In this document: positions 1 through 9,232 of the stretch, piece after piece
Layout: every line of letters begins with the position of its first letter
Numbering within the stretch: the first letter of the stretch is position 1
From: Polyangiaceae bacterium
Lineage (GTDB): Bacteria > Myxococcota_A > Polyangia > Polyangiales > Polyangiaceae
Direction: 5' to 3'
Assembly (NCBI GenBank): GCA_025353725.1
Contig: JANXOF010000092.1
Coordinates: 62,001-126,000, forward strand
DNA length: 64,000 nt
Translations under genes and position numbers: made by a program
Notes under the pieces: generated by a model
Databases searched by the model: none
What the model was told of the DNA's origin: nothing
What the model saw: the letters and a program-made list of their open reading frames with translations, nothing else

Positions 1-2
1 CG

Positions 3-1616
3 CTCAGCGGGCCACGCGCGAAGCTCCTCGCAGAGGTGGTCCGAGATTTCCGTCGTAATGGTCTCGACCTTGATGCGAACGGCCAAAGGCGCATTCGAGC
101 GATCAACGAAGCCGTCACCAAGCTTGGTCAGGACTTCGACTCGAACCTCGCTGCGTCTCACCTCGAAGTGGAGGCAACTCCATCCCAGCTTCAGGGCCTA
201 CCGAAAGAATGGCTCGCGTCCCACAGTCCGGGTGCGAACGGCAAGATCACGATCACCACCGACTATCCCGACTACTTCCCAGTCCTCACGTATGCCACGA
301 ATCGAAAGCTCGCGCTGGAGCTCTACAAGCAATTTGAAAACCGCGCGGCGAATACGAACGTAGAAGTTCTTGATAAGATTCTCGCGCTCCGCGCCGAGAA
401 AGCCAAACTCCTCGGTTATGCGACGTGGGCCGATTACGTCACCGAGCCAAGAATGGCAAAAAATGCCAAACAGGTAGCTCATTTTCTCGATGGGCTCAAA
501 CGTCACATTGCGAAGAAAGCGCAGACTGAATTCGCCGAATTTCGTGCCGTTCATGTCGCCCAAGGGGGCAAGGCGAACGACCCCATTCCGCCCTCCGACA
601 GGCCTTACCTCGAAGACCAAGTGCGCAAAGCCACCTACGGACTCGATTCAAAAGAGGTGAGTCAGTACCTCGAGGTTCGCAAAGTAAAGCAGGGGATTCT
701 CGCTATCACGTCGAAGATGTACGGGATTACCTACCGCGCGGCGAACATGCCGACGTGGCATGCCGACGTCGAGCCGATGGAGATCGTCGCCGCAAACGGC
801 CAGGTTCTTGGGCGCTTCTTCTTCGACCTCTACCCCCGCGAGGGGAAGTACAAGCACGCGGCCGTTTTCAGCGTGCGCGACACGCGGCACATGCCGGACG
901 GCTCCCGCCTCATGCCGATGGCCGCTATCGAGTGCAACTTTCCGCGCCCGGGTGCCAGCGGCCCCGCGCTCATGAGCCACTCCGATACGGTGACGTTCTT
1001 TCACGAGTTTGGACATGTCTTGCACCACTTGCTCAGCGAGGCGGAACTTTCCTCTTTTGCCGGCACAACCGTTGCGCGCGACTTTGTCGAAGCACCCTCG
1101 CAAATGTTCGAAGAATGGGCGTGGGCCAAAGAGACGCTCGACCTGTTTGCGCTTCATCACCAGACGGGCAAACCAATGCCTAAGACGTTGCACGCGGCTA
1201 TGCTCCGCTCACGTGGCCTGGGGCGAGCCCTCAGCACGCAGCGTCAGCTCTTTCTCGCCGCGCTCGATCAGGCGTACCACACGCGCCCGCTACCCCTCGA
1301 CACGACCAAAGTCTTGCAGGAAGTGGGCGAGGCGTACACGCCGTTCAAGTACGTCGAAGGCACGCATTTCCAAGCGAGCTTCGGCCACCTCATTGGCTAC
1401 GACGCCGGCTACTACGGCTACCAGTGGGCGCTTTCGATTGCTCAAGATCTGTTTACGAGATTTAAAACCGAAGGCTTGCTCAATCCACGGACAGCGTCGG
1501 CGTATCGAGCCTCCGTGCTGGCAGCAGGCTCTCGTGACGAAGAAGCCCAGCTTGTGGCGACATTCCTGGGCCGCCCACCGAGCGACGTCGCCTACAAGAG
1601 CTTCCTCCTGGACTAG
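3..1616 (+). CDS. M3 family zinc metallopeptidase (thimet oligopeptidase / Dcp-like), 5'-truncated by window edge
   Basis: The reading frame is open from the first bases of the window, so the true start lies upstream; about 537 codons are visible, against roughly 680 for the family. The zinc motif HEFGH is at about bases 1002-1016, followed at the expected distance by a Glu-rich segment (EAPSQMFEEW) that supplies the third zinc ligand. The C-terminal part has the Gly/Tyr-rich segment typical of M3 peptidases (HLIGYDAGYYGYQW). The family cleaves short peptides of up to about 20 residues, usually in the cytoplasm or periplasm; the missing N terminus prevents a judgement on export. It converges on the solute-binding lipoprotein gene to its right with a gap of only about 40 bp. 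Confidence 0.93.
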   Translation, partial: LSGPRAKLLAEVVRDFRRNGLDLDANGQRRIRAINEAVTKLGQDFDSNLAASHLEVEATPSQLQGLPKEWLASHSPGANGKITITTDYPDYFPVLTYATNRKLALELYKQFENRAANTNVEVLDKILALRAEKAKLLGYATWADYVTEPRMAKNAKQVAHFLDGLKRHIAKKAQTEFAEFRAVHVAQGGKANDPIPPSDRPYLEDQVRKATYGLDSKEVSQYLEVRKVKQGILAITSKMYGITYRAANMPTWHADVEPMEIVAANGQVLGRFFFDLYPREGKYKHAAVFSVRDTRHMPDGSRLMPMAAIECNFPRPGASGPALMSHSDTVTFFHEFGHVLHHLLSEAELSSFAGTTVARDFVEAPSQMFEEWAWAKETLDLFALHHQTGKPMPKTLHAAMLRSRGLGRALSTQRQLFLAALDQAYHTRPLPLDTTKVLQEVGEAYTPFKYVEGTHFQASFGHLIGYDAGYYGYQWALSIAQDLFTRFKTEGLLNPRTASAYRASVLAAGSRDEEAQLVATFLGRPPSDVAYKSFLLD

Positions 1617-1655
1617 CCTCGGCAAAGAGACTGCGCTCGCTCGGAATCCAGAGCG

Positions 1656-3305
1656 TCAATAGTTACAGGTTGCCAAAAGCTTCGCGTCGATGGGGTCGAG
1701 CCTGGGTCCCGTAAGCGTACGCTTGGTCGCATCGTAAAAGAGCCCGGAATTGATGCCGGGCCCAGCTTTGCCATCCACTTTCCTATCTTCCGTCGGTATG
1801 CACCAAATCTGGATATCGGAGCTCGCTTCGCCTTTCGCAACGTCGAAGTCTAGCGGGCCCGATGCGCCTGTATAATCGATGTTTTTGCCGGATGACAAAA
1901 CGCTGAATGCGGTATTGATATTCGTGGTCCCGGGCTGAGAGTCTTGCCCTGGGGGCACGAGTCGCTTCAACCCGACATTGATACTTGATCCGTTGAGCGG
2001 CTTGTCCGAAACAGCCGCTATCGCGTACGCCAAAAGATAGAGCGCATCGTAGGCGGCTGCGGTCCCACCAACGTCGGGACCTGTGCCGTCTTTCGTCGAC
2101 GAAGAGTACCGACTACGGAAAAGCTTATAAATCGCATTGTCTGTGCCGGGAGTCGTACCAAACACGCGTTTGCGCAAATCGGTATTTGTACCGATTTCGG
2201 CCCAAAGTTCGGGAACGAGCCCACCGTCCGGGAAAAGATACGTGGGCTTTTTCCCCGAGGGCCAAGCTTTCGAGGCTTCGAGTTTATTGAGAAATTCTGG
2301 TACTATTTCGTTGGTTCCGAGCAAAAACACGACGTGAGGCGTGGCGGTCGCGAGAGAATCGAAAACTTTCTGACGCGCCGCACTGTAGTCGATGGCTTTG
2401 CCGGAGCTCGGGTCGCCGTAGTCAATCACTGTGAGCGTTGATAGACTAAGATTATCAAAGGCCGTTTTTCCGTTGAACTCAAGCTGCGCCTGCAACGCGG
2501 CGGCGAGTCCCTGACCGTAAGAATCACCCTTGTTGAGAATGAGAACCCGCAGTGGCATCGAGACGGCGTCCGGACCGAGACTTAGCCGCGCGCGCGTGCT
2601 CGATTCAATCTGCGGCATGAGTCCGACGAGTGCCTTCGCCTGAATCACGTCCGACGGTGCCGTGCGCCAGACGAGGCCATTGTCCTGAAGATCGGTGAGT
2701 GCCACGCTCGTAGCCGTGGGCGACATGAGCAAAACGCCCTTCGGGATTGTGATTTGGGCAACCGCTTGCGTGTCGCCGCTGAACGAAGCTCCGAGGATCG
2801 CAGGCACCCTCACGTCGTCGACCAGATGCCTGGCCGAACGCACGGGCGCTTCGGCGTCGTTCAGTTCGTCAGACTCTTCAGAACAGGCCACGACAACGAT
2901 AGGACGTCGGCTCGACGAACCTACGGCCGGAGGCAGGCCGTTCGCTCCCGACGTGAAGTCGTCGACCGCAAGGGCTATCGAATTGAGAAGCGGAATTCCA
3001 CCCGGCTTATCGGCACCGACAATGGGGAGAATCGATCCCAAAATCACGGCGTTATCATTTTTCCAATCACCGATAACTTGTGGGCAGTCGGGCGAAAGGA
3101 GTTTCGTGCACGTGAGGTCCGCTTTTCGACAGATAGAGAAATCACCGAGCTTTTTGACGCAATCAGCGTTGGTCGAGCACGTCGCGGCCTCACCCGCATC
3201 GGCCGCGCCCGCATTGGAGCTCACACTGTACGCGTTGAGGTCGAGCAGTGACGTGCAGCCCACGAGCGCGAGCAGTGAAGCAAAGGAGAAAGAGCGACAG
3301 CGCAT
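1656..3305 (-). CDS. ABC-type branched-chain amino-acid-like substrate-binding lipoprotein (orphan receptor)
   Basis: The 549-residue product begins with a lipoprotein signal peptide with lipobox LVGC about 17 residues in. A short Cys-rich linker with four visible cysteines follows, then a type I periplasmic-binding-protein fold of the Leu/Ile/Val receptor class (Peripla_BP_6-like), recognisable from LGSILPIVG near the start, a GASFSGDT segment and VVFLLGTNE further on. No permease or ATPase gene is nearby, so it is more likely a sensory or orphan receptor than part of a working transporter. It is the last of three minus-strand genes (kinase, PEGA/TPR protein, this one), 62 bp after the PEGA gene. 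The fold is clear; the ligand is unknown. Confidence 0.8.
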   Translation of the reverse strand: MRCRSFSFASLLALVGCTSLLDLNAYSVSSNAGAADAGEAATCSTNADCVKKLGDFSICRKADLTCTKLLSPDCPQVIGDWKNDNAVILGSILPIVGADKPGGIPLLNSIALAVDDFTSGANGLPPAVGSSSRRPIVVVACSEESDELNDAEAPVRSARHLVDDVRVPAILGASFSGDTQAVAQITIPKGVLLMSPTATSVALTDLQDNGLVWRTAPSDVIQAKALVGLMPQIESSTRARLSLGPDAVSMPLRVLILNKGDSYGQGLAAALQAQLEFNGKTAFDNLSLSTLTVIDYGDPSSGKAIDYSAARQKVFDSLATATPHVVFLLGTNEIVPEFLNKLEASKAWPSGKKPTYLFPDGGLVPELWAEIGTNTDLRKRVFGTTPGTDNAIYKLFRSRYSSSTKDGTGPDVGGTAAAYDALYLLAYAIAAVSDKPLNGSSINVGLKRLVPPGQDSQPGTTNINTAFSVLSSGKNIDYTGASGPLDFDVAKGEASSDIQIWCIPTEDRKVDGKAGPGINSGLFYDATKRTLTGPRLDPIDAKLLATCNY

Positions 3306-3367
3306 CGACGTCGATGGTACGGCCTTTTCTTACGACATCACAACCGTTCCGACGCGGACAAGCGACC

Positions 3368-4435
3368 TCAAAAGCGACCCGTAATTCCTGCTCGATCGAG
3401 GCCGAGATAAGGTGCAAAAGATGCCGTAAACGTCGCTGACCTCGCCGTCTTCGCGTTTACGCTCGGCGTCTTGGCAGCCACGCGGGATGCCAAATAGAGA
3501 TACGTTCCGGAGACGAGTCCTAGACCGCCGACGACAAATCCGACGGTGGAGACGGTACCCGCAGACTTTGCGGAGTCGAGGGTGCTCTGCTGGTTCGAGG
3601 GGCAAATCTTGTTGGCGCACGCGGCGTCGAGGTCGCTCTCCTTCGAACTTGCCATCAAACCGAACAACGCGCCCACGCCGACGCCAAGGACTCCCACACC
3701 GAGCGCGAGATAGGCTGGTACGTGGCTCGCGCGCCCGGGCGCGTCGCCTCGCGACTCAGAGGCCAACGGAGGCTCCGCGTGCGGCGTCACCACGGGCTGG
3801 GCGTTCGGATCGAGTTCAAGCGTCACGGCTATCGAGTCGACGCTCCCTTCCGCGAGGCGGATCTTCGTCACACTCATTTTAAAGCCCGGGGCAGTCGCCT
3901 CGATCACGTGCTCGCCGGGGTCCATAGGGCGGTTCGCGTTGAGGTTTGCGGCAGGGACAACGTCACCGTCGACCTTCACGAGCACACGGCTGTCCAAGGG
4001 AGCCGCCACGGCGATCTTCAGTTGAGCGAGCCGCTGTCGTGCCTCTGCGAGGACGACTTTGGCTCGCTCTTGCGCTTGAACGAACGCCGGAGGCGCCCCC
4101 TGCGGGAGCACTTCACGCGCCACACGATTTAGGTTTTCCGTCCCGTCAACGATTCTGCCGAGCTGAACTTGACATTCGCCAAGCCGTGCAAGTGTGGAAG
4201 GCGCATGAAAAAGCTTTTCGGAGCGCTGAAACTTCTCGACCGCTTCCGCGCAATTGCCCATCTCTGCGAGTTTGACCCCCTCACGCCCGAGCGCTCGCGC
4301 GGCCGAAATGGTCGCCGAAGCAGGCTCGTCTTGACCGAACGCACGGCAAGGAAGAAGGCCCACACCCGCGACGCCGAAGAGCCAAAAAGCGCCGCGCAGC
4401 CGGGGTCGTAGTCGTCGATGGATCATCCTCCTCAA
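3368..4435 (-). CDS. Exported TPR/PEGA-domain membrane protein
   Basis: The 355-residue product has an N-terminal signal sequence (hydrophobic core FWLFGVAGVGLL, Ala-rich cleavage region). A short TPR-like helical region with the NCAEAVEKF and LARLGECQ signatures common in myxobacterial secreted proteins follows. Residues about 140-205 form a PEGA-like beta domain (MDPGEHVIEATAPGFK). Two hydrophobic segments lie near residues 235-265 and 295-318, with a Cys pair (CANKIC) between them. It starts 13 bp after the kinase stop, so the two are probably co-transcribed. In myxobacteria such proteins commonly sit beside Ser/Thr kinases; their function is not established. The start is a plausible ATG, though a second Met at residue 4 is possible. 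Confidence 0.75.
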   Translation of the reverse strand: MRRMIHRRLRPRLRGAFWLFGVAGVGLLPCRAFGQDEPASATISAARALGREGVKLAEMGNCAEAVEKFQRSEKLFHAPSTLARLGECQVQLGRIVDGTENLNRVAREVLPQGAPPAFVQAQERAKVVLAEARQRLAQLKIAVAAPLDSRVLVKVDGDVVPAANLNANRPMDPGEHVIEATAPGFKMSVTKIRLAEGSVDSIAVTLELDPNAQPVVTPHAEPPLASESRGDAPGRASHVPAYLALGVGVLGVGVGALFGLMASSKESDLDAACANKICPSNQQSTLDSAKSAGTVSTVGFVVGGLGLVSGTYLYLASRVAAKTPSVNAKTARSATFTASFAPYLGLDRAGITGRF

Positions 4436-4448
4436 GCAATATCCGAAA

Positions 4449-6068
4449 TCAATATCCGAGATCGGCTTCCTCGGAGGCTTTCGCGTTCGGCTTTGTGGCT
4501 GACCCGAGCGAAGGCGCCGTCGCCGAGGCGGCGACGAGGGAAGGCGCAGAGCCCCGGGTGGGCGGCATGAAAGAGGGTCGCACGCTCGGAACCGGCGGCG
4601 GCGTCACAGGAGAGGCCGCCAGCCCCACCGCTGCTCGAGTCGCGGCATCAAGGGTGGGCGCGGCCGGCACGTCGGAGGCGGCCGAGAGCACGAGCGGTGT
4701 CGCGGTGCGCGCCGCGGCAGGCTTCTCCGACGCGGTGGGATGCTCAAGCCCAAACCGGACCGCCAGCGCGAGCGGAACGCCGATGAGCACACATGCCACC
4801 AGGGCGAGGCGCGAAGCCCTGGCGTTTGGCCTCGGCGCGGGCAGAGTGGGCACAGTCGATGCGACCGCCGAAGCCTCGAGAGTCGGTGGCGCCGTCCTTT
4901 GGGCTCGGCTCGCATCCCGAACGGCCATCGCCGCGATGGGACGCTTCGCAGTGACCGTCTCGGACCGGACCGGCTCAACCGCGTCAGCAGGCAACGCCGA
5001 AGGCACTTCACTGGCAAAGCGCACCTGACTCGCGTCGATAAGTCCCGCCGCACACAAAGCCTGGCTTGCCCGCTCGGCGCAAAGCAGAGACCGGCGAGGC
5101 GCAAACGGCATGAGCGCGGTAGCCACCTCTGCGATATTTTGGAATCGCTTGCTCACATCCTTTTCGAGGCATTTGTGAAGAATCTCGGCCAGACCGAGTG
5201 GCAAGTCCGGGCAATGATCGAGGATCGACGCCAACGGCTGCTCAAGGATCGCCGCGCAGACCTCGGCGATGGACGCAGCCTTGAACGGGAGCCTTCCCGC
5301 GAGCATCTCAAAAAAGCTCATCCCGAGCGCCCAAATGTCCGAACGCGCATCGACTTTAGCCGACGCACGGAGCTGTTCCGGTGCCATGTAGCAGGGAGTA
5401 CCGACAAGGCTCATCGTCGAAGCCAACGGCGCTTCACCCGCTAACGTAGAACCCGTGAGCGCTCGCTTCGAGATTCCGAAGTCAAGCACTTTGACGATCT
5501 GCATTCCCGCTTGGGTCGTGAGAAAGAGATTTGCCGGCTTGATGTCTCGATGGATAATTCCTTTCGCGTGGGCCACGGCGAGTGCCTCACACGTCTGCAT
5601 GACGTACTCGACAGCCTCCCTCGGCCGGAGGCGCCCTCGCTCCACGATCACGGCGTCGAGGTCATCACCTTCGAGGTACTCCATGACGAGGAAGGGTTCG
5701 CCGTCAGGTGTCGAACCGACATCGTAAACACTGCAGACGTACTCGCTCCGAATGCTGCAAGCAGCCTTTGCCTCACGCGCAAAGCGGGACACAACCTCTG
5801 GTACGGCAAGCATCTCGGGTCGCAAAAACTTGAGCGCAACGCGCTCGTCGAGTTCGATGTTGCGCGCGGCGACCACGATAGCGACGCCGCCCTCACCGAT
5901 CACGCGCTCGATGAGGTACTTGCCATTAACCGTACGTCCAGGACGCGCGCCAGCCGTAAGCGGCACGCGCGCGAGAGTCTGTTTCCTAGAGTCCGAGACG
6001 TCTGCAACGGCAGCTTCCGAAGGCGGCTCGCTCTCCGGCGACTTCGAACCGAGCTGGCTCTTCGCCAT
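4449..6068 (-). CDS. Eukaryotic-like Ser/Thr protein kinase with one membrane segment
   Basis: A 539-residue protein. The N-terminal kinase domain (about residues 50-325) has the catalytic Lys in VALKFLRPE, the catalytic loop HRDIKPAN, the magnesium-binding DFG (DFGISK) and the APE-type MAPEQ segment. The glycine loop reads GEGGVA, with Ala in place of the usual third Gly. An Ala/Pro-rich region, one transmembrane helix (LALVACVLIGVPLALAV) and a low-complexity Ser/Ala/Pro tail follow, so the kinase domain is cytoplasmic and the tail external. I chose the ATG at 6068 over the TTG at 6092 because a good ribosome site (AAGGGAAGG) lies about 6 bp upstream. It is the first gene of the set with the PEGA/TPR protein and solute-binding lipoprotein. 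The phosphorylation target is unknown. Confidence 0.92.
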   Translation of the reverse strand: MAKSQLGSKSPESEPPSEAAVADVSDSRKQTLARVPLTAGARPGRTVNGKYLIERVIGEGGVAIVVAARNIELDERVALKFLRPEMLAVPEVVSRFAREAKAACSIRSEYVCSVYDVGSTPDGEPFLVMEYLEGDDLDAVIVERGRLRPREAVEYVMQTCEALAVAHAKGIIHRDIKPANLFLTTQAGMQIVKVLDFGISKRALTGSTLAGEAPLASTMSLVGTPCYMAPEQLRASAKVDARSDIWALGMSFFEMLAGRLPFKAASIAEVCAAILEQPLASILDHCPDLPLGLAEILHKCLEKDVSKRFQNIAEVATALMPFAPRRSLLCAERASQALCAAGLIDASQVRFASEVPSALPADAVEPVRSETVTAKRPIAAMAVRDASRAQRTAPPTLEASAVASTVPTLPAPRPNARASRLALVACVLIGVPLALAVRFGLEHPTASEKPAAARTATPLVLSAASDVPAAPTLDAATRAAVGLAASPVTPPPVPSVRPSFMPPTRGSAPSLVAASATAPSLGSATKPNAKASEEADLGY

Positions 6069-6262
6069 CGCGACCTTCCCTTCAACAGGCAAACAAAACG
6101 ACCCCGACGGAGTTTTACCGAATCACTCCTTGGCCCCGCCGGTCAAGGGGTCTTCCGGTAAGCTCGCAAGCGCACACACGAGCCTTCACGTCCGCACGAC
6201 AGCCTCAGAAGATGCCAGCGAGCCCCTCGATGACCTAACAAGCTAGATGAGCGATGGGCGCG

Positions 6263-8023
6263 CTAGGGATCCTTCACGACCGAGGGGAAGAAGTGTGCGA
6301 GGACCCTCGTAGCAAAAGCATCGAACGCTTCGGTCGCCATCGCGTCGTACGTCCAGTCCTCCGCGGGGCCAGGCGACAGGTCTTGCTCTTTGAGCTTCCC
6401 AAGTGACGGGTGCTTCGTAATGTCTGCACGGAGCTTGAGCGGCTTCGCCTCGCCGGGGAGCACGAAGACCGCGTCGATCGGAAACACGATACCGATGTAG
6501 CTCCCGCGTGGCTTTTGGCTCGCGTAGCTGTGGCCCGACCACTCCGCGGTGTGCGTCACGAAGAGCGTTGGAACCTTGACGTCCGGGAGCGTCTCCGCGT
6601 CGAACGGAACTTGCGCGCCTAAGGAGAAGTCAAAGAGTTCCGGCCCCAGCCCCGAGTCGAAGCGCGCCACGAAGGTCTTCCCGAGGGCGGCTTCACGCTT
6701 TGTCGCGTGTTTCTCATCAAAGTAGCGTGACGGATAGGACACCTCGCCCATAAACGAAGGGGTCTTTGCAATCATCTGGTCGGCGCGGCCGATGGATTCC
6801 GACTTCTTCCTGCGGAAGCGCACGTCGAATGCCCCTCCGTGAAGTTCGGCCCAAGCAAAAAGGCGCTCGACGAAGGAGACGATGTTCTTGTCTTTCGAGG
6901 GTGCGGCGCGCTTGAACGAATCGAGCTCGCGCACGTACACGGCGTGGATAGACTGCTTCAACTCCGGCTCGACGCCGTGATTCGGATAACGCTTCGCAAA
7001 ATCAACGAGCGCGGCGAGTGAGCCCACCGACTTCGCTTTTTCAAGTTCGGCGAGCATCATCGTTCGAATCGATACGCTGATCTCTCCTGCAATCTTCGAT
7101 GCCGGATGAGAGGCACTGTACGCAAGGAGAGCATCGACGGTGCCGACGCGTTCGGCGTCGCGGAGCTCGGCGCGTGGCAAAAGCGTGTCGCGCACGTCCG
7201 AACGAAACGTGGACCCTCGCTCGAGGTACGCACGATACGAGGGCGAATCGTTCGCTTGCGTAGCCCGGGCGTAGAGCGTCTTGTCGCTGTGACGATTGCG
7301 AACTGCCCACACGGTCACCGCGACCACAGATCCGACGGCTAACGCGACGAGCGAGCCCAGCTTCTTCCACGGTGGGAGGCGCATCGTGTAGGCCTCACGA
7401 GGTCCGACAGGGCTAGAAAAGCGCGGATTGTGCAGTGGGTCGACGGCAACCAGCTCCTTGGGGTCGTCGCTTGCTTTCGCGTGCATGGCTCGGTCGCGCG
7501 ACGCCTGAACGAGAGCTACCTGCGCGCTCACGTTTGCTCTGTCGGTGGATGAGCCGACGAACAGAAACTCGGAACCGCCGGAAAACGCGACGCGTACAGC
7601 TCCCCCCACGGCGTCGACACTCTGGATATCTTGGGTTGCGTAGACTTTGAACTGCTCACGGCGGGCATCAATGAGACACGCCGGAAAGAGGTAGATGCCT
7701 GGCGCGTAAGGCAGGGCACGCTCACGCACGCGAAACGCAAACGCCTGAAGCAGTCCGAAGACAAATCCGAATGCCAGCGCCGCGTAGAGCAGAAGCGCCT
7801 TCCACGAATGAATCGCGAGTCCGCTTTCAAGCGAGCCGTAGCCCAAACGGGTAACCACCACGAGGACCACGAAACACCCGCCCGTCACTCCGAGCCATAG
7901 GCGCTTGGTCGGCATGGCGCCTTTCGTCGCGAGGAGCGCGGCCGGCGGGAAACCGCTCATCACTGAACCGACGAAACGGTCTTGAATCGCGCGAGGGAGT
8001 TTGTAGAAGTCGACGGCTTTCAT
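6263..8023 (-). CDS. Unknown membrane protein with about three transmembrane segments
   Basis: A protein of about 586 residues that I do not recognise. Two hydrophobic helices near residues 40-90 are followed by a short beta-rich region with an IDARREQFKVY segment, possibly PH-like, then a third helix near residue 225 (LGSLVALAVGSVVAV). Beyond it lies a mostly helical soluble region of about 330 residues with no cysteine motif. I prefer the ATG at 8023 to the TTG at 8038; neither has a strong ribosome site. It lies about 50 bp downstream of the ArsA pair on the same strand, so it may share their transcript. Codon use looks like that of its neighbours, and uninterrupted length plus ordered hydrophobic segments support a real gene. 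Confidence 0.7.
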   Translation of the reverse strand: MKAVDFYKLPRAIQDRFVGSVMSGFPPAALLATKGAMPTKRLWLGVTGGCFVVLVVVTRLGYGSLESGLAIHSWKALLLYAALAFGFVFGLLQAFAFRVRERALPYAPGIYLFPACLIDARREQFKVYATQDIQSVDAVGGAVRVAFSGGSEFLFVGSSTDRANVSAQVALVQASRDRAMHAKASDDPKELVAVDPLHNPRFSSPVGPREAYTMRLPPWKKLGSLVALAVGSVVAVTVWAVRNRHSDKTLYARATQANDSPSYRAYLERGSTFRSDVRDTLLPRAELRDAERVGTVDALLAYSASHPASKIAGEISVSIRTMMLAELEKAKSVGSLAALVDFAKRYPNHGVEPELKQSIHAVYVRELDSFKRAAPSKDKNIVSFVERLFAWAELHGGAFDVRFRRKKSESIGRADQMIAKTPSFMGEVSYPSRYFDEKHATKREAALGKTFVARFDSGLGPELFDFSLGAQVPFDAETLPDVKVPTLFVTHTAEWSGHSYASQKPRGSYIGIVFPIDAVFVLPGEAKPLKLRADITKHPSLGKLKEQDLSPGPAEDWTYDAMATEAFDAFATRVLAHFFPSVVKDP

Positions 8024-8074
8024 GGGGACCACGCGCAAGCCGCAGGCGCGGTCATCACCCGTGAGGTTACCCTA

Positions 8075-9232
8075 TCAGGCGGTTTCAAAGCGTACGAGGT
8101 TCCGTGCAAGGGTTCCGAGCCCGACGAGGTCCTCGACAGCGCCGCCGAGATGCGGCGTCGCTATCGCCGCCCCGGGCTCCGTTTCCATTCGCAAGCGCGC
8201 GAGCAAATCTCGATCACGCTGCGCGCGCCAGCGCTCGGCCTCCGCGAGCTTCACGAGTTTCGCGAGCACGCCGCGCTGCATGTCGCTCGCGTGAAGCGGC
8301 AACTCAATCGTTTCCGGACCTACAAAACCCCTTGTGTAGGCTCCGCTACGGTTGAGGATGTATCCGGCAAAGGGCAAGCCGAGTTCGTTGATTTTTTTCT
8401 GAAAGTACGAGGCCTCCGCGAGGGCTGCGGGCTCGGGGCTTGTCACGAGGAGAAACGCCGCGTCTGGAGAAGAGAGGAGCGTCCGCACCGCCTCGGCGTG
8501 AGCACGCATTCCACCAAACATTCCCGAAAACGCACCGAGGAACGACTGAAGGTCCGTAAAGAACCCTTCGCCGAACGCGCGCTTGAAGACCCGCTCAGTC
8601 AAGTCGGAGGCCGCCCGAAAGAACGCGTTTCTCTTCGGCAGAAAAACCCCGATCACCCGCTCGTCGAGGAACATCGAAAGTTTGCGCGGAGCTTCGAGGA
8701 ACTCGAGCGCGTTTCGCGAGGGCGGCGTGTCGAGCACCACAAGGTCGTACTTGCCCTCGGTCGAAAGCGTGTAGAGGGCCTCGGCCGCGGTGTACTCCTG
8801 CATTCCGGCGACGATCTTCGATAAGTGCTGGTAGAGGCGATTGCCCAAGATCTCCTGGACACGCACCTCGTCGCCCGCGAGGCGGCGGACCATCGACTCG
8901 AACACCACTTCTGGGCTCAACATCCACGCCGAGAGGTCACCCTCGGGCGGCACGCCCAACGCGTCGAGCTTCGCGCGCGGTACCTGTGAAGGTGTGCGCG
9001 CGGCCGCAGGAAGCCCCATAGCTTCCGCCAGGCGCCGAGCCGGGTCGATCGTGAGCACGAGAACCCGTCGTCCGTGAATCGCACTCGCCACGCCGATCGC
9101 CGCCGCCGTCGTCGTTTTGCCGACCCCTCCCGCACCACAGCACACAATCACCTTTTTTGTGCGAATCAGCGGTTCGAGAAACGTGGCTTCATCGCGCACG
9201 TTCGGGAGCACGTCGGCGGCTCGCGACGTCAC
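8075..9232 (-). CDS. ArsA/GET3-like ATPase, second member of a pair (signature lysine missing)
   Basis: A 385-residue P-loop ATPase of the ArsA family. Its Walker A is CGAGGVGKTT (Lys39 binds phosphate), but the signature lysine that makes the loop 'deviant' in ArsA/GET3 is replaced by Ala34. LTIDPARRLAEAMG and the switch segment VLDTPPSRNALEFL are family hallmarks. The GTG at 9232 is the best start: GTGA overlaps the stop of the upstream ATPase gene, and an AGGAAG lies about 12 bp before it. The longer frame reading back to 9304 would overlap that gene by 76 bases. The layout resembles the mycobacterial Rv3679-Rv3680 (BagA/BagB) pair, where the two subunits differ in the same lysine. A role in arsenite export is unlikely, as no arsB or arsR is nearby. 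Confidence 0.88.
   Translation of the reverse strand: MTSRAADVLPNVRDEATFLEPLIRTKKVIVCCGAGGVGKTTTAAAIGVASAIHGRRVLVLTIDPARRLAEAMGLPAAARTPSQVPRAKLDALGVPPEGDLSAWMLSPEVVFESMVRRLAGDEVRVQEILGNRLYQHLSKIVAGMQEYTAAEALYTLSTEGKYDLVVLDTPPSRNALEFLEAPRKLSMFLDERVIGVFLPKRNAFFRAASDLTERVFKRAFGEGFFTDLQSFLGAFSGMFGGMRAHAEAVRTLLSSPDAAFLLVTSPEPAALAEASYFQKKINELGLPFAGYILNRSGAYTRGFVGPETIELPLHASDMQRGVLAKLVKLAEAERWRAQRDRDLLARLRMETEPGAAIATPHLGGAVEDLVGLGTLARNLVRFETA

Noticed and set aside
6105-6145. TTGACC with TAAAAC upstream of the kinase
   Set aside because: Spacing of about 23 bp is too long.
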